DNA of 64,000 nt from Pseudomonas sp. Au-Pse12 (GTDB lineage: Bacteria; Pseudomonadota; Gammaproteobacteria; Pseudomonadales; Pseudomonadaceae). A program made the position numbers and the translations under genes. Below are positions 24,069-32,607 of this stretch, piece by piece. Location: contig NZ_JAJTTH010000009.1 in the NCBI RefSeq assembly GCF_021341665.1, forward strand, positions 62,001 to 126,000, written 5' to 3'. The notes below the pieces were generated by a model. The model made no database searches. It was not told where the DNA came from and was given only the letters and a program-made list of their open reading frames with translations. How positions within the stretch are numbered: the first letter of the stretch is position 1; the number at the start of each line of letters is the position of its first letter.

Positions 24069-25546
24069 GACGGTGATTCCTCGGAGTGAACAGTCGGGCA
24101 GAGCAGGTCGCGGTAGCGTTCGACGATGGCCTCGCGGCGTGGCCGGCCGTTGTCGGTCAGCAGGCCGTTGGCCGGGGTGAAGGGGTGCGGCAGCCGGGTC
24201 CAGTGGTGGACCTGGGCGTAATCCGGCAAGGCCTCGTTGGCCTGGGCCACGGCGGCGTCCAGCTGGCTGTCGCTGCAATCCGCGCGATGCGGCCAGAGCA
24301 GGGCATGGTTGCGGGGCAGGGCCTCGCCGTAGACGAAGGCCTGGGCAATGTGGCTGCGCTGGGTCAGCTCGGCCTCGACCCATTCGGGGTTGACGTTGCG
24401 CCCGTAGCTGGTGACGAACTGGTGCTTCTTGCGGCCCTTGAGATAGAGATAGCCGTCGCTGTCGAACTCACCGATATCGCCGCTGTGCCACCAGCCATCG
24501 ACGCGGCCGGTTTCGCCCAGGTAACCCAGGAGCAGCGAGCCTTCGATCAGCACCTCGCCATCGGCCGCCAGGTGCACCCGAACATGCGCCAGGGGCTGGC
24601 CGACGCTGCCCGGGCGGTGCTCGCCGGGACGGTTGAGGCACACCACCGAGGCGCACTCCGACAGCCCGTAGCCTTCATACACCGGCAGGCCCAGGCGCTG
24701 GGCGCGCTGCAGCAGCTCCAGGGAAACCTTGGCCCCGCCCACCGCGGCAAAGCGCAAGTGGGCGGGGTTGAACAGGCGTTGTTCGGTCGCGCCCACCAGC
24801 AATAGCAACAGTTGCGGCACCAGGATCAGGCTCTCGGGCTGGCGCTGGGCCAGGCAGCCGAGCAGGGTCGGCGCGTCGACCCCGCTGGCACCCTGGATAC
24901 CCAGGGCTTTCTGGCTTGGCAGGCTGAGCATGGCGCCGGCATAGAGCGCGGCGTAGCAGCCCAGGTTTTCCAGCAGGATCCCCAGTGGCAGCAGCGCCAG
25001 GTGATGGCGCGAGCCGCAGGAATGGCTGGCCTGTTCCAGCTCCCGGGCCACCCGTAGCAGGCTGTCGGCGCTCAGGCACACGCCTTTGGGGGTGCCGGTG
25101 GTGCCGGAGGTGAAGGTCAGTTTGGCGGTGCCCGCGGGCATGCTTGACGGCCCGTCGAAGTGCCGTCGCCAGAATTCGCCCTGGCGCCGATAACCGGCGG
25201 CTTGCAGTGCCGCCTCCTGGCCGTCCTCGGCCACCAGCAGTTGGGCATGGCTCTGTTCCAGGCAATGCAGGCGCTGGGCGTCGGTGAAGAACGCTGGCAG
25301 GGTCAGGCAGGTCAGGCCTTCGAACAGCGCGGCCAGGTCCCACAGCAGCAGCTCCGGGCCGTTGTCCAGGGCCAGCGCCACGACCTGCACCTGTTCATCG
25401 CGCAGGCGTTGCTGGCGGTAGATCACCTCGGCGTAGAGGGTGGCGTAGTCCAGGCGCAGGCGGTCGCCCCAGAGCGCGATATGGATGGTTTTTTCTTCGG
25501 CGTGTTGGCGAAGCACTTCCTTGAAGCGCTGCACTTCAAGCGACAT
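24065..25546 (-). CDS. AMP-binding (ANL superfamily) acyl-activating enzyme
   Basis: Predicted 493-residue enzyme that adenylates a carboxylic acid. The P-loop LTFTSGTTGTPKGV is at about 143-156, the YEGYGLSE motif near 300, and the hinge/C-terminal motifs DGWWHSGDIGEFDSDGYLYL and GRKKHQFVTSYGRNVNP follow. At the position where acyl-CoA synthetases have the catalytic Lys (LTxxGK) this protein reads LTDNGRPRR, so the lysine may be replaced by Arg, and adenylation may differ from the standard pattern. No carrier protein is in the operon. ATG 25546 is inside the hemolysin gene's 3' end (11-bp overlap). Confidence 0.88.
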   Translation of the reverse strand: MSLEVQRFKEVLRQHAEEKTIHIALWGDRLRLDYATLYAEVIYRQQRLRDEQVQVVALALDNGPELLLWDLAALFEGLTCLTLPAFFTDAQRLHCLEQSHAQLLVAEDGQEAALQAAGYRRQGEFWRRHFDGPSSMPAGTAKLTFTSGTTGTPKGVCLSADSLLRVARELEQASHSCGSRHHLALLPLGILLENLGCYAALYAGAMLSLPSQKALGIQGASGVDAPTLLGCLAQRQPESLILVPQLLLLLVGATEQRLFNPAHLRFAAVGGAKVSLELLQRAQRLGLPVYEGYGLSECASVVCLNRPGEHRPGSVGQPLAHVRVHLAADGEVLIEGSLLLGYLGETGRVDGWWHSGDIGEFDSDGYLYLKGRKKHQFVTSYGRNVNPEWVEAELTQRSHIAQAFVYGEALPRNHALLWPHRADCSDSQLDAAVAQANEALPDYAQVHHWTRLPHPFTPANGLLTDNGRPRREAIVERYRDLLCPTVHSEESPS

Positions 25547-26225
25547 GGCTGTTCTCCTCGAACGACAGCGGCAGGCCCAGGCGGTTGAACATCCCCATGT
25601 TGCGCAAGTGGATGAACCCCGCACGGATGCTGCCCACGTGCACGGCTGGCCGGCTCTGGTAGTAGCGGCCCCAGTGATGACGGTCTTCACCCAGGCGCTC
25701 GGGGTCGGCGGCGCACAGGGTCAAGGGGCGCAGGCCCAGACGATGGAAACTGTTGACCAGGCCGACATTGCCGGTGAACGCCACCCATTCCAGGCCGCCC
25801 ATGGCCAGCAGCCAGGTGGTGGCGATGATCGACAGCCGCGCGCTGCCGGTGTCGCTGGCCGCCAGGTTGCCCACTTCCACCACGCCCTGGCGTTCCACCG
25901 GGCTTTCCACCGGGCGTTGCGCGGCGAGGTCGATCAGGGTCTCGATCGGCGCATCCAGGTAGCGCTCCAGAAACAGCGGGCCGCTGCTGGCCAGGCGCAC
26001 CCCGGCGACGGCGCACAGCGCGCCCTGGTGATCGCTGAGGCCGAACAGCTGCGGCATGAAGTGATGGATGTGGGCGCCGTGAACCTGGCGGAAGCGCTGG
26101 CTGACATAGGCTTCGAATGCCGGGCGCTGGGGCTCCCCGGGCAGGCTGCGGGCCAGGGTCAGGGGCGTGGCGGCGTCGCAGCCTAAGTTGAGCGGCAGAG
26201 GGATGTTCCAGTCGAAGCCAGGCAT
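25536..26225 (-). CDS. Thermostable hemolysin family protein (GNAT-like fold)
   Basis: Predicted 229-residue protein of the thermostable hemolysin (delta-VPH) family of Vibrio and gamma-proteobacteria. The diagnostic run is present: HFMPQLFGLSD, AVAGVRLASSGPLFLERYLD, VVEVGNLAASDTGSAR and GRYYQSRPAVHVGSI. Despite the historical name there is no signal peptide; the family is related to GNAT acyltransferases, so transfer of the acyl group activated by the next gene is a plausible job (inference). ATG 26225 follows GGGAGG by about 10 nt; an upstream in-frame start is less likely. First gene of the seven-gene operon. Confidence 0.88.
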   Translation of the reverse strand: MPGFDWNIPLPLNLGCDAATPLTLARSLPGEPQRPAFEAYVSQRFRQVHGAHIHHFMPQLFGLSDHQGALCAVAGVRLASSGPLFLERYLDAPIETLIDLAAQRPVESPVERQGVVEVGNLAASDTGSARLSIIATTWLLAMGGLEWVAFTGNVGLVNSFHRLGLRPLTLCAADPERLGEDRHHWGRYYQSRPAVHVGSIRAGFIHLRNMGMFNRLGLPLSFEENSHVA

Positions 26226-26274
26226 GGATATAGAGCCTCCCGAAGCGTGTTGGGGAGGAGTATCGGCAGGCTTT

Positions 26275-26291
26275 CTTAACCCAATCTGAAG
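26275..26291. promoter_or_regulatory. PmrA/QseB-like box 1 upstream of the hemolysin-type operon
   Basis: CTTAAC-N5-CTGAAG, an 11-bp-period direct repeat like the YTTAAK-N5-YTTAAK sites of PmrA/QseB regulators, located about 50 bp before the operon's first start codon. Confidence 0.5.
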
Positions 26292-26315
26292 ATGGCAAAA
26301 AGACATTTCAGCGTT

Positions 26316-26332
26316 CTTCAGGTTGCCTTAAG
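26316..26332. promoter_or_regulatory. PmrA/QseB-like box 2
   Basis: CTTCAG-N5-CTTAAG, a second direct repeat of the same design about 40 bp from box 1 and between the operon and the divergent cytochrome b561 gene; it could serve either promoter. Confidence 0.5.
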
Positions 26333-26434
26333 GCTGGCCCGGCAAGGTGACGCTCCCGGGCAGCGAAGGGCGTTGCGCGGGGCCTGCGACGACCTGAATG
26401 ACTCGGGCGTCCCGAACCACTGTGAGGACTGTGT

Positions 26435-26980
26435 ATGACTGCTGAATCCACACCACTGCGTTACGCGCGACTGTCGATCCTGATGCACTGGTTGATGCTG
26501 GCGCTGTTTGTCGGCGTCTATGCCTGCATCGAACTCAAGGGCCTGATGCCTCGGGGCAGCACGGCCCGGGGCCTGTTTCTCGGACTGCACAGCCTGTTCG
26601 GGATCAGCATCTTCGCCCTGGTGTGGATTCGCCTGCTGGCGCGCCTGCAGCCACGGCCGGCGATCTCCCCGGCGCCGGCGGCCTGGCAGACCGGGCTGTC
26701 ACACCTGATGCACCTGATTTTGTATGGGCTGATGATCGCCACGCCGCTGCTGGCCTGGCTGATGCTCTCGGCGGCGGGCAAGCCGGTGCCTTACTTCGAG
26801 TTCTTCCTGCCGGCCGCGCCGGTGCCGGTGGACCCGGACCAGGCGCGTTTCTTCAAGCACTGGCACGAGCAACTGGGCAACGCCGGCTACTGGCTGATCG
26901 GCCTGCACGCCGCGGCCGGGCTGTTCCACCACTACTGGGTAGGCGACAACACCCTCAAGCGCATGCTGCCGGGCCGCTAG
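26435..26980 (+). CDS. Cytochrome b561 (YceJ/CybB-like)
   Basis: Predicted 181-residue four-helix inner-membrane di-haem protein that passes electrons from quinol. Haem-ligand histidines are visible in LSILMHWLML (about 18), LGLHSLFG (about 52), near HWHEQL and in IGLHAAAGLFHHYWVGDN; the last motif is typical of the family. It diverges from the hemolysin-type operon. Redox partner unknown; many Pseudomonas carry several paralogues. Confidence 0.92.
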   Translation: MTAESTPLRYARLSILMHWLMLALFVGVYACIELKGLMPRGSTARGLFLGLHSLFGISIFALVWIRLLARLQPRPAISPAPAAWQTGLSHLMHLILYGLMIATPLLAWLMLSAAGKPVPYFEFFLPAAPVPVDPDQARFFKHWHEQLGNAGYWLIGLHAAAGLFHHYWVGDNTLKRMLPGR

Positions 26981-26993
26981 CCGGCGGGCGCCC

Positions 26994-28100
26994 TCAGGGG
27001 ATCAGCAGATCGAAATGCCCACTGGCCAGGCGCTCGCCATTGACCAGCAGGTGCACGCCGTGGCGCCCCGGGTAGTGGCGGCGGGTAGTCAGCTCGCGGA
27101 TCTGCTGGCTGCGGCCCAGGTCCACCTGGGCCAGGCCTTGCAGGGTGAAGGTCTTGAGCTTGAACACCTTGCTCGCCGTGGCGCCGGAGGCCTTGACGTA
27201 GTCGATGGCGTAATCCACCACCAGGCGCTGTTCGCGCGAGCAGGTGGAGACCAGGGTCAGCGACAGGTTGAGGCTGTCGCCCAGGCGCAGTTGCCCGGGA
27301 GCCACCTGGAAACGGCTGACGTCGACTTCCGCCCGGGCCCCGGCGCCGATCAGCGCCAGGGCCTGGCGGTCGCCCTGCTTGATCAGGCTGCGCAGCGCGT
27401 GGCGAGCGATCCAGGCACTGTGGGGCTGTTCCAGCGGCCAGCCTTGCAGGCGTTGCAGCACCCACTGCGGGTGATCCTTGGTGATGTCGTTGAGGTGGTT
27501 GGCCACCGACTTGCGCACGTACAGGCTGGGGTCATTGCGCAGGCGTTCGAGGATCGGCGCCGCCAGCTGTGGGTCGGCCTGCAACTGTTCCAGGCGAAAC
27601 GACCAGGGCAGGCGCGGGCGGCTGCCTTCGCTGGCCAGGCGGCGCACGTGTTCATCCGGGTCGTCGGCCCATTGCTCCAGCAGGGCCAGGCTGCGGGTGC
27701 AATCCTGGCGCAGGAAATGCCGCACGGCGAATTCCGAGGAGCCGAAGCCGGTGAAATACTTCAACGCCGCCATCGAGCGCTCGAAGTCATGCAGGCCGTA
27801 GCTGGCCACGTAGTGCGGCAGGAAGATGCACACGAAGCGATTGTTCAGGCGCGGCGCCAGGGCCTCAAGCAACGCCAGGCTGCTGGGGTAGTCCAGCTCC
27901 AGCACCTGGTGCAGGCTCTCGCTGACCCGCGCCAGACGCTGCATCAACGACCGCTCGGCGAGGTTGTGGCCGGCCTGTTGCAGGAAGCGTTGACGGTCGA
28001 AGGCCGGGTACACCGCGAGCATGGCGTCGGCGATGTGCTCCAGGCGTTGCCGGTTGAAGATTTCCTTGAGGGCCGGGGCGTTCTCTGGGGTCGAGCTCAT
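26994..28100 (-). CDS. alkC: DNA alkylation repair glycosylase AlkC
   Basis: Predicted 368-residue protein: N-terminal HEAT-like helical repeats of the AlkC/AlkD superfamily (about 1-260, with AALKYFTGFGSSEFAVRHFL and RNDPSLYVRKSVANHLNDI) and a C-terminal all-beta immunoglobulin-like domain (about 265-368, from FQVAPGQLRLGDSLNLSLTLV). This domain order is that of the structurally studied Pseudomonas AlkC, which excises 3-methylcytosine and 3-methyladenine without base flipping. ATG 28100 is chosen from the conserved N-terminus. Convergent with the cytochrome b561 gene. I see no LexA box or Ada operator upstream. Confidence 0.85.
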   Translation of the reverse strand: MSSTPENAPALKEIFNRQRLEHIADAMLAVYPAFDRQRFLQQAGHNLAERSLMQRLARVSESLHQVLELDYPSSLALLEALAPRLNNRFVCIFLPHYVASYGLHDFERSMAALKYFTGFGSSEFAVRHFLRQDCTRSLALLEQWADDPDEHVRRLASEGSRPRLPWSFRLEQLQADPQLAAPILERLRNDPSLYVRKSVANHLNDITKDHPQWVLQRLQGWPLEQPHSAWIARHALRSLIKQGDRQALALIGAGARAEVDVSRFQVAPGQLRLGDSLNLSLTLVSTCSREQRLVVDYAIDYVKASGATASKVFKLKTFTLQGLAQVDLGRSQQIRELTTRRHYPGRHGVHLLVNGERLASGHFDLLIP

Positions 28101-28224
28101 GGTGCGTATCCATTCAAAGGCGAGGCGGCGCTCACTGTACACAACCGCTCCTGACAGAAGCTGTCGGTAGTCGTTGAAACGCGCCGCGTCCCTCGGCTTA
28201 TTCCCCGGCGCCCTCAAGGCCGCC

Positions 28225-28246
28225 TTCGCCGGCCAGCCGGCTCCCA
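28225..28246. repeat. REP-type palindrome
   Basis: TTCGCCGGCCAGCCGGCTCC: GCCGGC inverted repeat with 2-nt spacer and the CTCC tail, same class as the other REP units in the window; it lies upstream of alkC and after the antiporter stop. Confidence 0.6.
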
Positions 28247-28269
28247 CGAGGTGGCGCGGGGTGGACGGT

Positions 28270-30093
28270 TCAGCGCATCGGCGGCAGCGGGCTTTCGAGC
28301 TGTTCTTCCTGCTCGTCGGCCTCGAACAGCCGGGCCAGTTCGCCCCGGGCTTCCTGGGCGCTTTGCAGCACTTTGGCCGCGTCGTCGTAGACCGCGTGCT
28401 GGGCCGCCAGCAACTGTTCGTCGTGCTGGGTGAAACGCTGGATCCGCGAGTCGGCCTGGGCCTGGCTGAGCCCCAGGCCGACCAGGGTCCGGCGGCTCAT
28501 TTCCAGGCTGGAGTAATAGGTTTCCCGCACCGCCTGGGCGCCCAGGTCCACCAGCCGGTGCACGTGCTGGCGGTTGCGCGCGCGGGCGATGATCTTCAGG
28601 TGCGGGTAGAGCCGGTGCACCTGTTCGGCGGTCTTGATGTTGGTCTCCGGGTCGTCGGTGGCGATGACGAAGTACTCCGCCTCGCCAACCTTGGCCGCGC
28701 TGAGGATCTCCGGGCGCAACGGGTCGCCGTAGAACACCGGCATGCCGCCGAAGCTGCGGATCAGCTCGATGGTTTCCACCGAGGTGTCCAGGGCCACGAA
28801 GGGGATCTTCTGCGCCCGCAGGATCCGCGCCACGATCTGCCCCATGCGGCCCATGCCGGCGATCACCACCCGCGGTTTGTCGGAGTCGATCTGGCGGTAC
28901 TCGGCGGGCATTTCCACGGCTTTGGCCTTGGGTTTCAACCAGCGCGTGCAGGCCAGCAACAGCAGCGGCGTGAGGGCCATGGACAGAGTGATGGTCAGCA
29001 CCAGCAGGTCGTACAGACGCGGCTCGAACAGGCCCTGGTCGCGGCCGATCTTGAACACCACGAAGGCGAATTCACCGCCCGCCGCCAGCACCACGCCAAG
29101 GCGCACCGCGCTCTCGCGCCCGAGGCCGCCGGCCAGGCGCCCGACCACGAACAACAGCGGCAGCTTGAGGGCGATCAGCAGCAGGGTCAGGCCCAGCACC
29201 GCGATGGGCGCGCTGAGCAGCAGGCCGATATTGGCGCCCATGCCGACGCTGATGAAGAACAGCCCCAGCAGCAGGCCCTTGAAAGGCTCGATCTGCGCTT
29301 CCAGCTCGTGGCGGTATTCGGAGTCGGCCAGCAGCAAGCCGGCGAGGAAGGCGCCGAGGGCCATGGACACGCCCACCAGGTCCATCAGCCAGGCGGTGCC
29401 GATCACCACCAGCAGCGCGGTGGCGGTGGACACTTCCGGCAAGCGGGTCTTGGCCACGATGCGAAACACCGGGCGCAGCAGGTAGCGCCCGCCGACCACC
29501 ACCACGGCAATGCTGCCCAGCACCTGCAGGCCATGGCGCAGGTCCTCGGCGCTGCTGGTGTGGTGATCGCCGCCGGCCAGCACCGGGACCATGGCGATCA
29601 GTGGAATGGCGGCGATGTCCTGGAACAGCAGGATGGCGAAGGCCATGCGCCCGTGGGGGCTGTTCAGCTCCTTGCGTTCGGCCAGGCTCTGCAGGCCCAG
29701 GGCGGTGGACGACAGGGCCAGCCCCAGGCCCAGCACGATGGCGCTGTTCAACGATTGGCCGAACAGAAACAGCGCCACCACGCCGATCACTGTGCCGGTC
29801 AGCAGCACCTGGGCCAGGCCGACGCCGAACACCGCCTTGCGCATCACCCACAGGCGCTTGGGCGACAGCTCCAGGCCGATGATGAACAGCAACAGCACCA
29901 CCCCCAGCTCGGAGATGTGACTGACGCTTTGCGGGTTGCCCACCAGGCCCAGCACTGACGGGCCGATCAGCACCCCGGCCAGCAGGTAGCCGAGCACGGC
30001 CCCCAGTTGCAGGCGCTTGGCCAGGGGCACGATGAGCACCGCGGCGCAGAGGAACACGACGGCGGCTTGTAGCAGGTTGCCTTCATGGGGCAT
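28270..30093 (-). CDS. Kef-type cation:proton antiporter (CPA2 family)
   Basis: Predicted 607-residue protein: about 12 membrane helices (1-385) with the CPA2 core motif GVVLLLFIIGLELSPKRLW, then a cytosolic TrkA-N/RCK domain (about 405-520) with nucleotide motif VVIAGMGRMGQIVARIL and acidic DTSVETIE. It resembles KefB/KefC, which export K+ in exchange for H+ during electrophile stress. GGAG lies 8 nt before the ATG. No kefF/kefG-type ancillary flavoprotein is adjacent, so glutathione gating cannot be assumed. Acidic tail (EADEQEEQLESP). Confidence 0.9.
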   Translation of the reverse strand: MPHEGNLLQAAVVFLCAAVLIVPLAKRLQLGAVLGYLLAGVLIGPSVLGLVGNPQSVSHISELGVVLLLFIIGLELSPKRLWVMRKAVFGVGLAQVLLTGTVIGVVALFLFGQSLNSAIVLGLGLALSSTALGLQSLAERKELNSPHGRMAFAILLFQDIAAIPLIAMVPVLAGGDHHTSSAEDLRHGLQVLGSIAVVVVGGRYLLRPVFRIVAKTRLPEVSTATALLVVIGTAWLMDLVGVSMALGAFLAGLLLADSEYRHELEAQIEPFKGLLLGLFFISVGMGANIGLLLSAPIAVLGLTLLLIALKLPLLFVVGRLAGGLGRESAVRLGVVLAAGGEFAFVVFKIGRDQGLFEPRLYDLLVLTITLSMALTPLLLLACTRWLKPKAKAVEMPAEYRQIDSDKPRVVIAGMGRMGQIVARILRAQKIPFVALDTSVETIELIRSFGGMPVFYGDPLRPEILSAAKVGEAEYFVIATDDPETNIKTAEQVHRLYPHLKIIARARNRQHVHRLVDLGAQAVRETYYSSLEMSRRTLVGLGLSQAQADSRIQRFTQHDEQLLAAQHAVYDDAAKVLQSAQEARGELARLFEADEQEEQLESPLPPMR

Positions 30094-30238
30094 CGGGGGG
30101 ACTCCAGGTCGAACGGGGCGGGCAGGGTCGTTGCTCCAGCGATGATAAAACCCGGTCGGTGACGATTTCAGTCATCGGAGGGCACGATGGCAACGGTTGC
30201 CGCTTAAAGGCTAAAAGGGGTGTTGCTTGAGACTCGGA

Positions 30239-30772
30239 TCAGCGTACGCAAGACACGTCCTGCCAGTGGCTGACGATGTCGTCCTTATCGGGTGGCAGGC
30301 GGTTGAGCAGGGCAACGGCTTCGTCCCCACGGTTGTAATAGACCAGGAAGTCACCACTGTCGAAGCAGATCCGAAAGCCGCTGAGCGTGGTGGCTCCCAG
30401 TGTTGGCCAAGTGTCGATCAGCCCCTGTAGGCGAACGATGGTTGCGTCGCGCAGATGGCTGGCGTCCAGGTTGAGCAGCAGGTCGCGGGCTTGCCATTCG
30501 CAGCGCGCGTCGGGAGCCAGGTCAAACCCTGAAGGTACAGGCATGGCGCATCGATCGGCGCCCACGCTTTCACCATCGCTGAGCAGGAACATGCCCACCT
30601 GGCTGCCGTCCTCGCAGTCCCACTGCAGGTTGCCGCAGTCATCGGTGTCTGCCTGCCCGTTGTAGAAATACTGCAGGTGCGTCAGTGCCCGCAGGCGTTT
30701 GCCCAGCGGGCTGGCGACAGCCTGGAGCACCTCGGGGCGGGTCGGCCGGAGTGAGGGCTGGTGTTCGGGCAT
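30239..30772 (-). CDS. Hypothetical protein downstream of the M48 protease
   Basis: Predicted 177-residue cytoplasmic acidic protein; AGGAG lies 6 nt before the ATG. It contains QYFYNGQADTDDCGNLQWDCEDGSQ near the middle-left and FRICFDSGDFLVYYNRGDEA near the end, a pattern of strands with acidic turns reminiscent of small immunity-like proteins, but I cannot assign a family. It begins 9 bp after the M48 gene's stop and is therefore probably last in a lemA-M48-hypothetical operon. Confidence 0.7.
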   Translation of the reverse strand: MPEHQPSLRPTRPEVLQAVASPLGKRLRALTHLQYFYNGQADTDDCGNLQWDCEDGSQVGMFLLSDGESVGADRCAMPVPSGFDLAPDARCEWQARDLLLNLDASHLRDATIVRLQGLIDTWPTLGATTLSGFRICFDSGDFLVYYNRGDEAVALLNRLPPDKDDIVSHWQDVSCVR

Positions 30773-30781
30773 GGGGCGCTC

Positions 30782-31792
30782 CTACAACGGGGGAAGTTGC
30801 CCATCCCACTGCGGATCCAGGCGCTGGATGCGCGCGGCCAGCGGCGGGTGGGTGGCGAACAGGCGCTCCAGGCGCAGTTTCACCCCCTGGTGGAAATACA
30901 GGTGGCTGTACTGGGCGGCGGCGAAGGCGCGCAGGCGTGAACCGGCGCTGCTGCCGCCGATTTTTTTCAGGGCGCCGGCAATGCCCTGGGGGTTGCGGGT
31001 GAACTGCACCGCCGAGGCGTCGGCGAGAAACTCGCGCTGGCGGCAGATGGCGGCCTTGATCAGGTTGCCCAGCAGGCTGCCCAGGGAGCCGAAGATCAGC
31101 AGGGCCAGGCCCAGCACGGCAAACACGATCTGCCAGAAGAAGCGGTGGCGGTCGCTGCCCAGGTGCTGCTTTTCGGCCTGGCGCAGCACCGCGATGCCGG
31201 CCAGGCTGAACACCAGCAGGCCGTGGATCACCGCCAGCAAGCGGGTGTTGAGGCGCATGTCGCCGTTGTGAATGTGGCTGAACTCGTGGGCGACCATGCC
31301 CTGCAGCTCGTCGCGGTCCAGATGGACGAGGGCGCCACGGGTGATGCCCAGCACCGCCTGCTCCGGGGTCAGCCCGGCGGCGAAGGCATTGATCGCGTCT
31401 TCCGGCAGCACATACACCGCCGGCATCGTCGCACCCGAGGCCAGGGCCATTTCCTCGACGATGTTCAGCAGGCGCTGTTCCTCGCTGCCCCGCGGCGAGT
31501 CATTGATCAGGCGCCCGCCCAGGTGCTCGGCGATCACCTTGCCGCCGGCCCGCAGGCGCCAGGTCTTGTACCAACTGCCCAGCACCACCACCAGCAGCAT
31601 GAGCAGCGCCACGACCGCGACGACGGTCCAGTTCAGCACCTTGGGCTGGCCGTACTCCTGGCTCAGCTCGCGCCATAACAGGCCCAGCCCCAGGCTGCTG
31701 AGGCTGACCAGGGTGGCCACCGCCAGGGTCATCAACAGCAGCAGTTTGAGGGTGTGGCGCCGGGCACGGGCCTGGTGTTGAAAGAACTTCAT
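30782..31792 (-). CDS. M48-family membrane metalloprotease (HtpX-like)
   Basis: Predicted 336-residue inner-membrane zinc protease. Two N-terminal helices (about 18-40 and 52-72), the HExxH site AHEFSHIHNGDMRLNT (about 165-180), two further membrane segments and a conserved glutamate region REFLADASAVQFTRNP. The domain order is like HtpX, which degrades misfolded membrane proteins. It follows lemA by 27 bp; lemA with an M48 protease is a recurrent pair, suggesting LemA as partner or substrate adaptor. Its specific substrates are unknown. Confidence 0.9.
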   Translation of the reverse strand: MKFFQHQARARRHTLKLLLLMTLAVATLVSLSSLGLGLLWRELSQEYGQPKVLNWTVVAVVALLMLLVVVLGSWYKTWRLRAGGKVIAEHLGGRLINDSPRGSEEQRLLNIVEEMALASGATMPAVYVLPEDAINAFAAGLTPEQAVLGITRGALVHLDRDELQGMVAHEFSHIHNGDMRLNTRLLAVIHGLLVFSLAGIAVLRQAEKQHLGSDRHRFFWQIVFAVLGLALLIFGSLGSLLGNLIKAAICRQREFLADASAVQFTRNPQGIAGALKKIGGSSAGSRLRAFAAAQYSHLYFHQGVKLRLERLFATHPPLAARIQRLDPQWDGQLPPL

Positions 31793-31819
31793 GCAAGCTT
31801 CCGGGGGCAGGCGGCGCGG

Positions 31820-32419
31820 TTACTGGAACGACACTTTGCTGGCGTCCTGGATCTGCGCGCTGTCGGCGAATTGCAGCAGCGCGGCGTCGGCCCGGTGGCC
31901 GAACAGCCCGGCGAAAAACAGCGCCGGCACTTGCTGCTTGCACAGGTTGTAGTCGGTCACGGCGTCGTTGAAGGCCTGGCGCGCGTAGGCGACCTTGTTT
32001 TCGGTGCTGGTCAGTTCTTCGCTGAGCTGCGCCATGTTCTGCGAGGCCTTGAGCTCCGGGTAGGACTCCAGGCTCAGGTGCAGGCGGTCGAGGACCTGAT
32101 CCAGGGCGCTCTGGTCCTGGCCCAGGCGGGCAATGCGCGTGCTGTCGCCGGGTTGCGCGGCGGCCGCTTGCAGGCTGTCCCGGGCACTGTTGCGCGCCTC
32201 GGCCAGGGCGGTCAGGGTCTGGCGCTCGTGCTGCAGGTAGCCCTTGACGGTTTCCAGCAGGTTGGGGATCAGGTCGTAGCGGCGCTTGAGTTGCACTTCG
32301 ATCTGGGCGAAGGCATTGCGCAGGCGATTGCGCCGGGTCGTCAGGCGGTTGTAGAGGCTGACCAGATACAGCGCCAGCAAGGCGAGCAGCACCAGGGTGA
32401 CGATATCGGCGGTGGCCAT
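31820..32419 (-). CDS. lemA: LemA family protein
   Basis: Predicted 199-residue protein with one N-terminal membrane helix (about 4-24) followed by the long coiled-coil helices of LemA, with the typical YNRLTTRRNRLRNAFAQIEVQLKRRYDLIPNLLETVKGY segment (about residues 26-64). The N-terminus is probably outside and the helical bundle periplasmic. It is the first gene of the minus-strand group with the M48 protease. Function of the family is poorly defined. Confidence 0.92.
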   Translation of the reverse strand: MATADIVTLVLLALLALYLVSLYNRLTTRRNRLRNAFAQIEVQLKRRYDLIPNLLETVKGYLQHERQTLTALAEARNSARDSLQAAAAQPGDSTRIARLGQDQSALDQVLDRLHLSLESYPELKASQNMAQLSEELTSTENKVAYARQAFNDAVTDYNLCKQQVPALFFAGLFGHRADAALLQFADSAQIQDASKVSFQ

Positions 32420-32510
32420 GGGATGTCCTTATCGGGGTGGGGCGTGGGGGCGGCCATGGTAACGGAAACGTCCCGGGCCGTGACAGCGCTTTGCTCACGT
32501 ACCCATCAGG

Positions 32511-32547
32511 GATTGCCACGGGCCGGCAATTCTGCGAAAAAGCGCGC
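32511..32547 (+). repeat. 37-bp direct repeat, copy 1 (upstream of DUF4265 gene)
   Basis: Begins GATTGCCA, then 5 variable bases, then a 24-bp stretch (32524-32547) identical to 33481-33504. Overall 33 of 37 bases match copy 2; the copies are 957 bp apart. Confidence 0.9.
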
Positions 32548-32607
32548 GGCGTGCGCCGGCCTCAAGGTCGAGCGGGGGCCTTTCATTCAATGAACCAGGG
32601 ACAGGTG

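Noticed and set aside
28174..29958. 594-codon plus-strand frame opposite the Kef-type antiporter
   Set aside because: Antisense shadow with Gln/His/Ala-rich composition and no recognisable domain.
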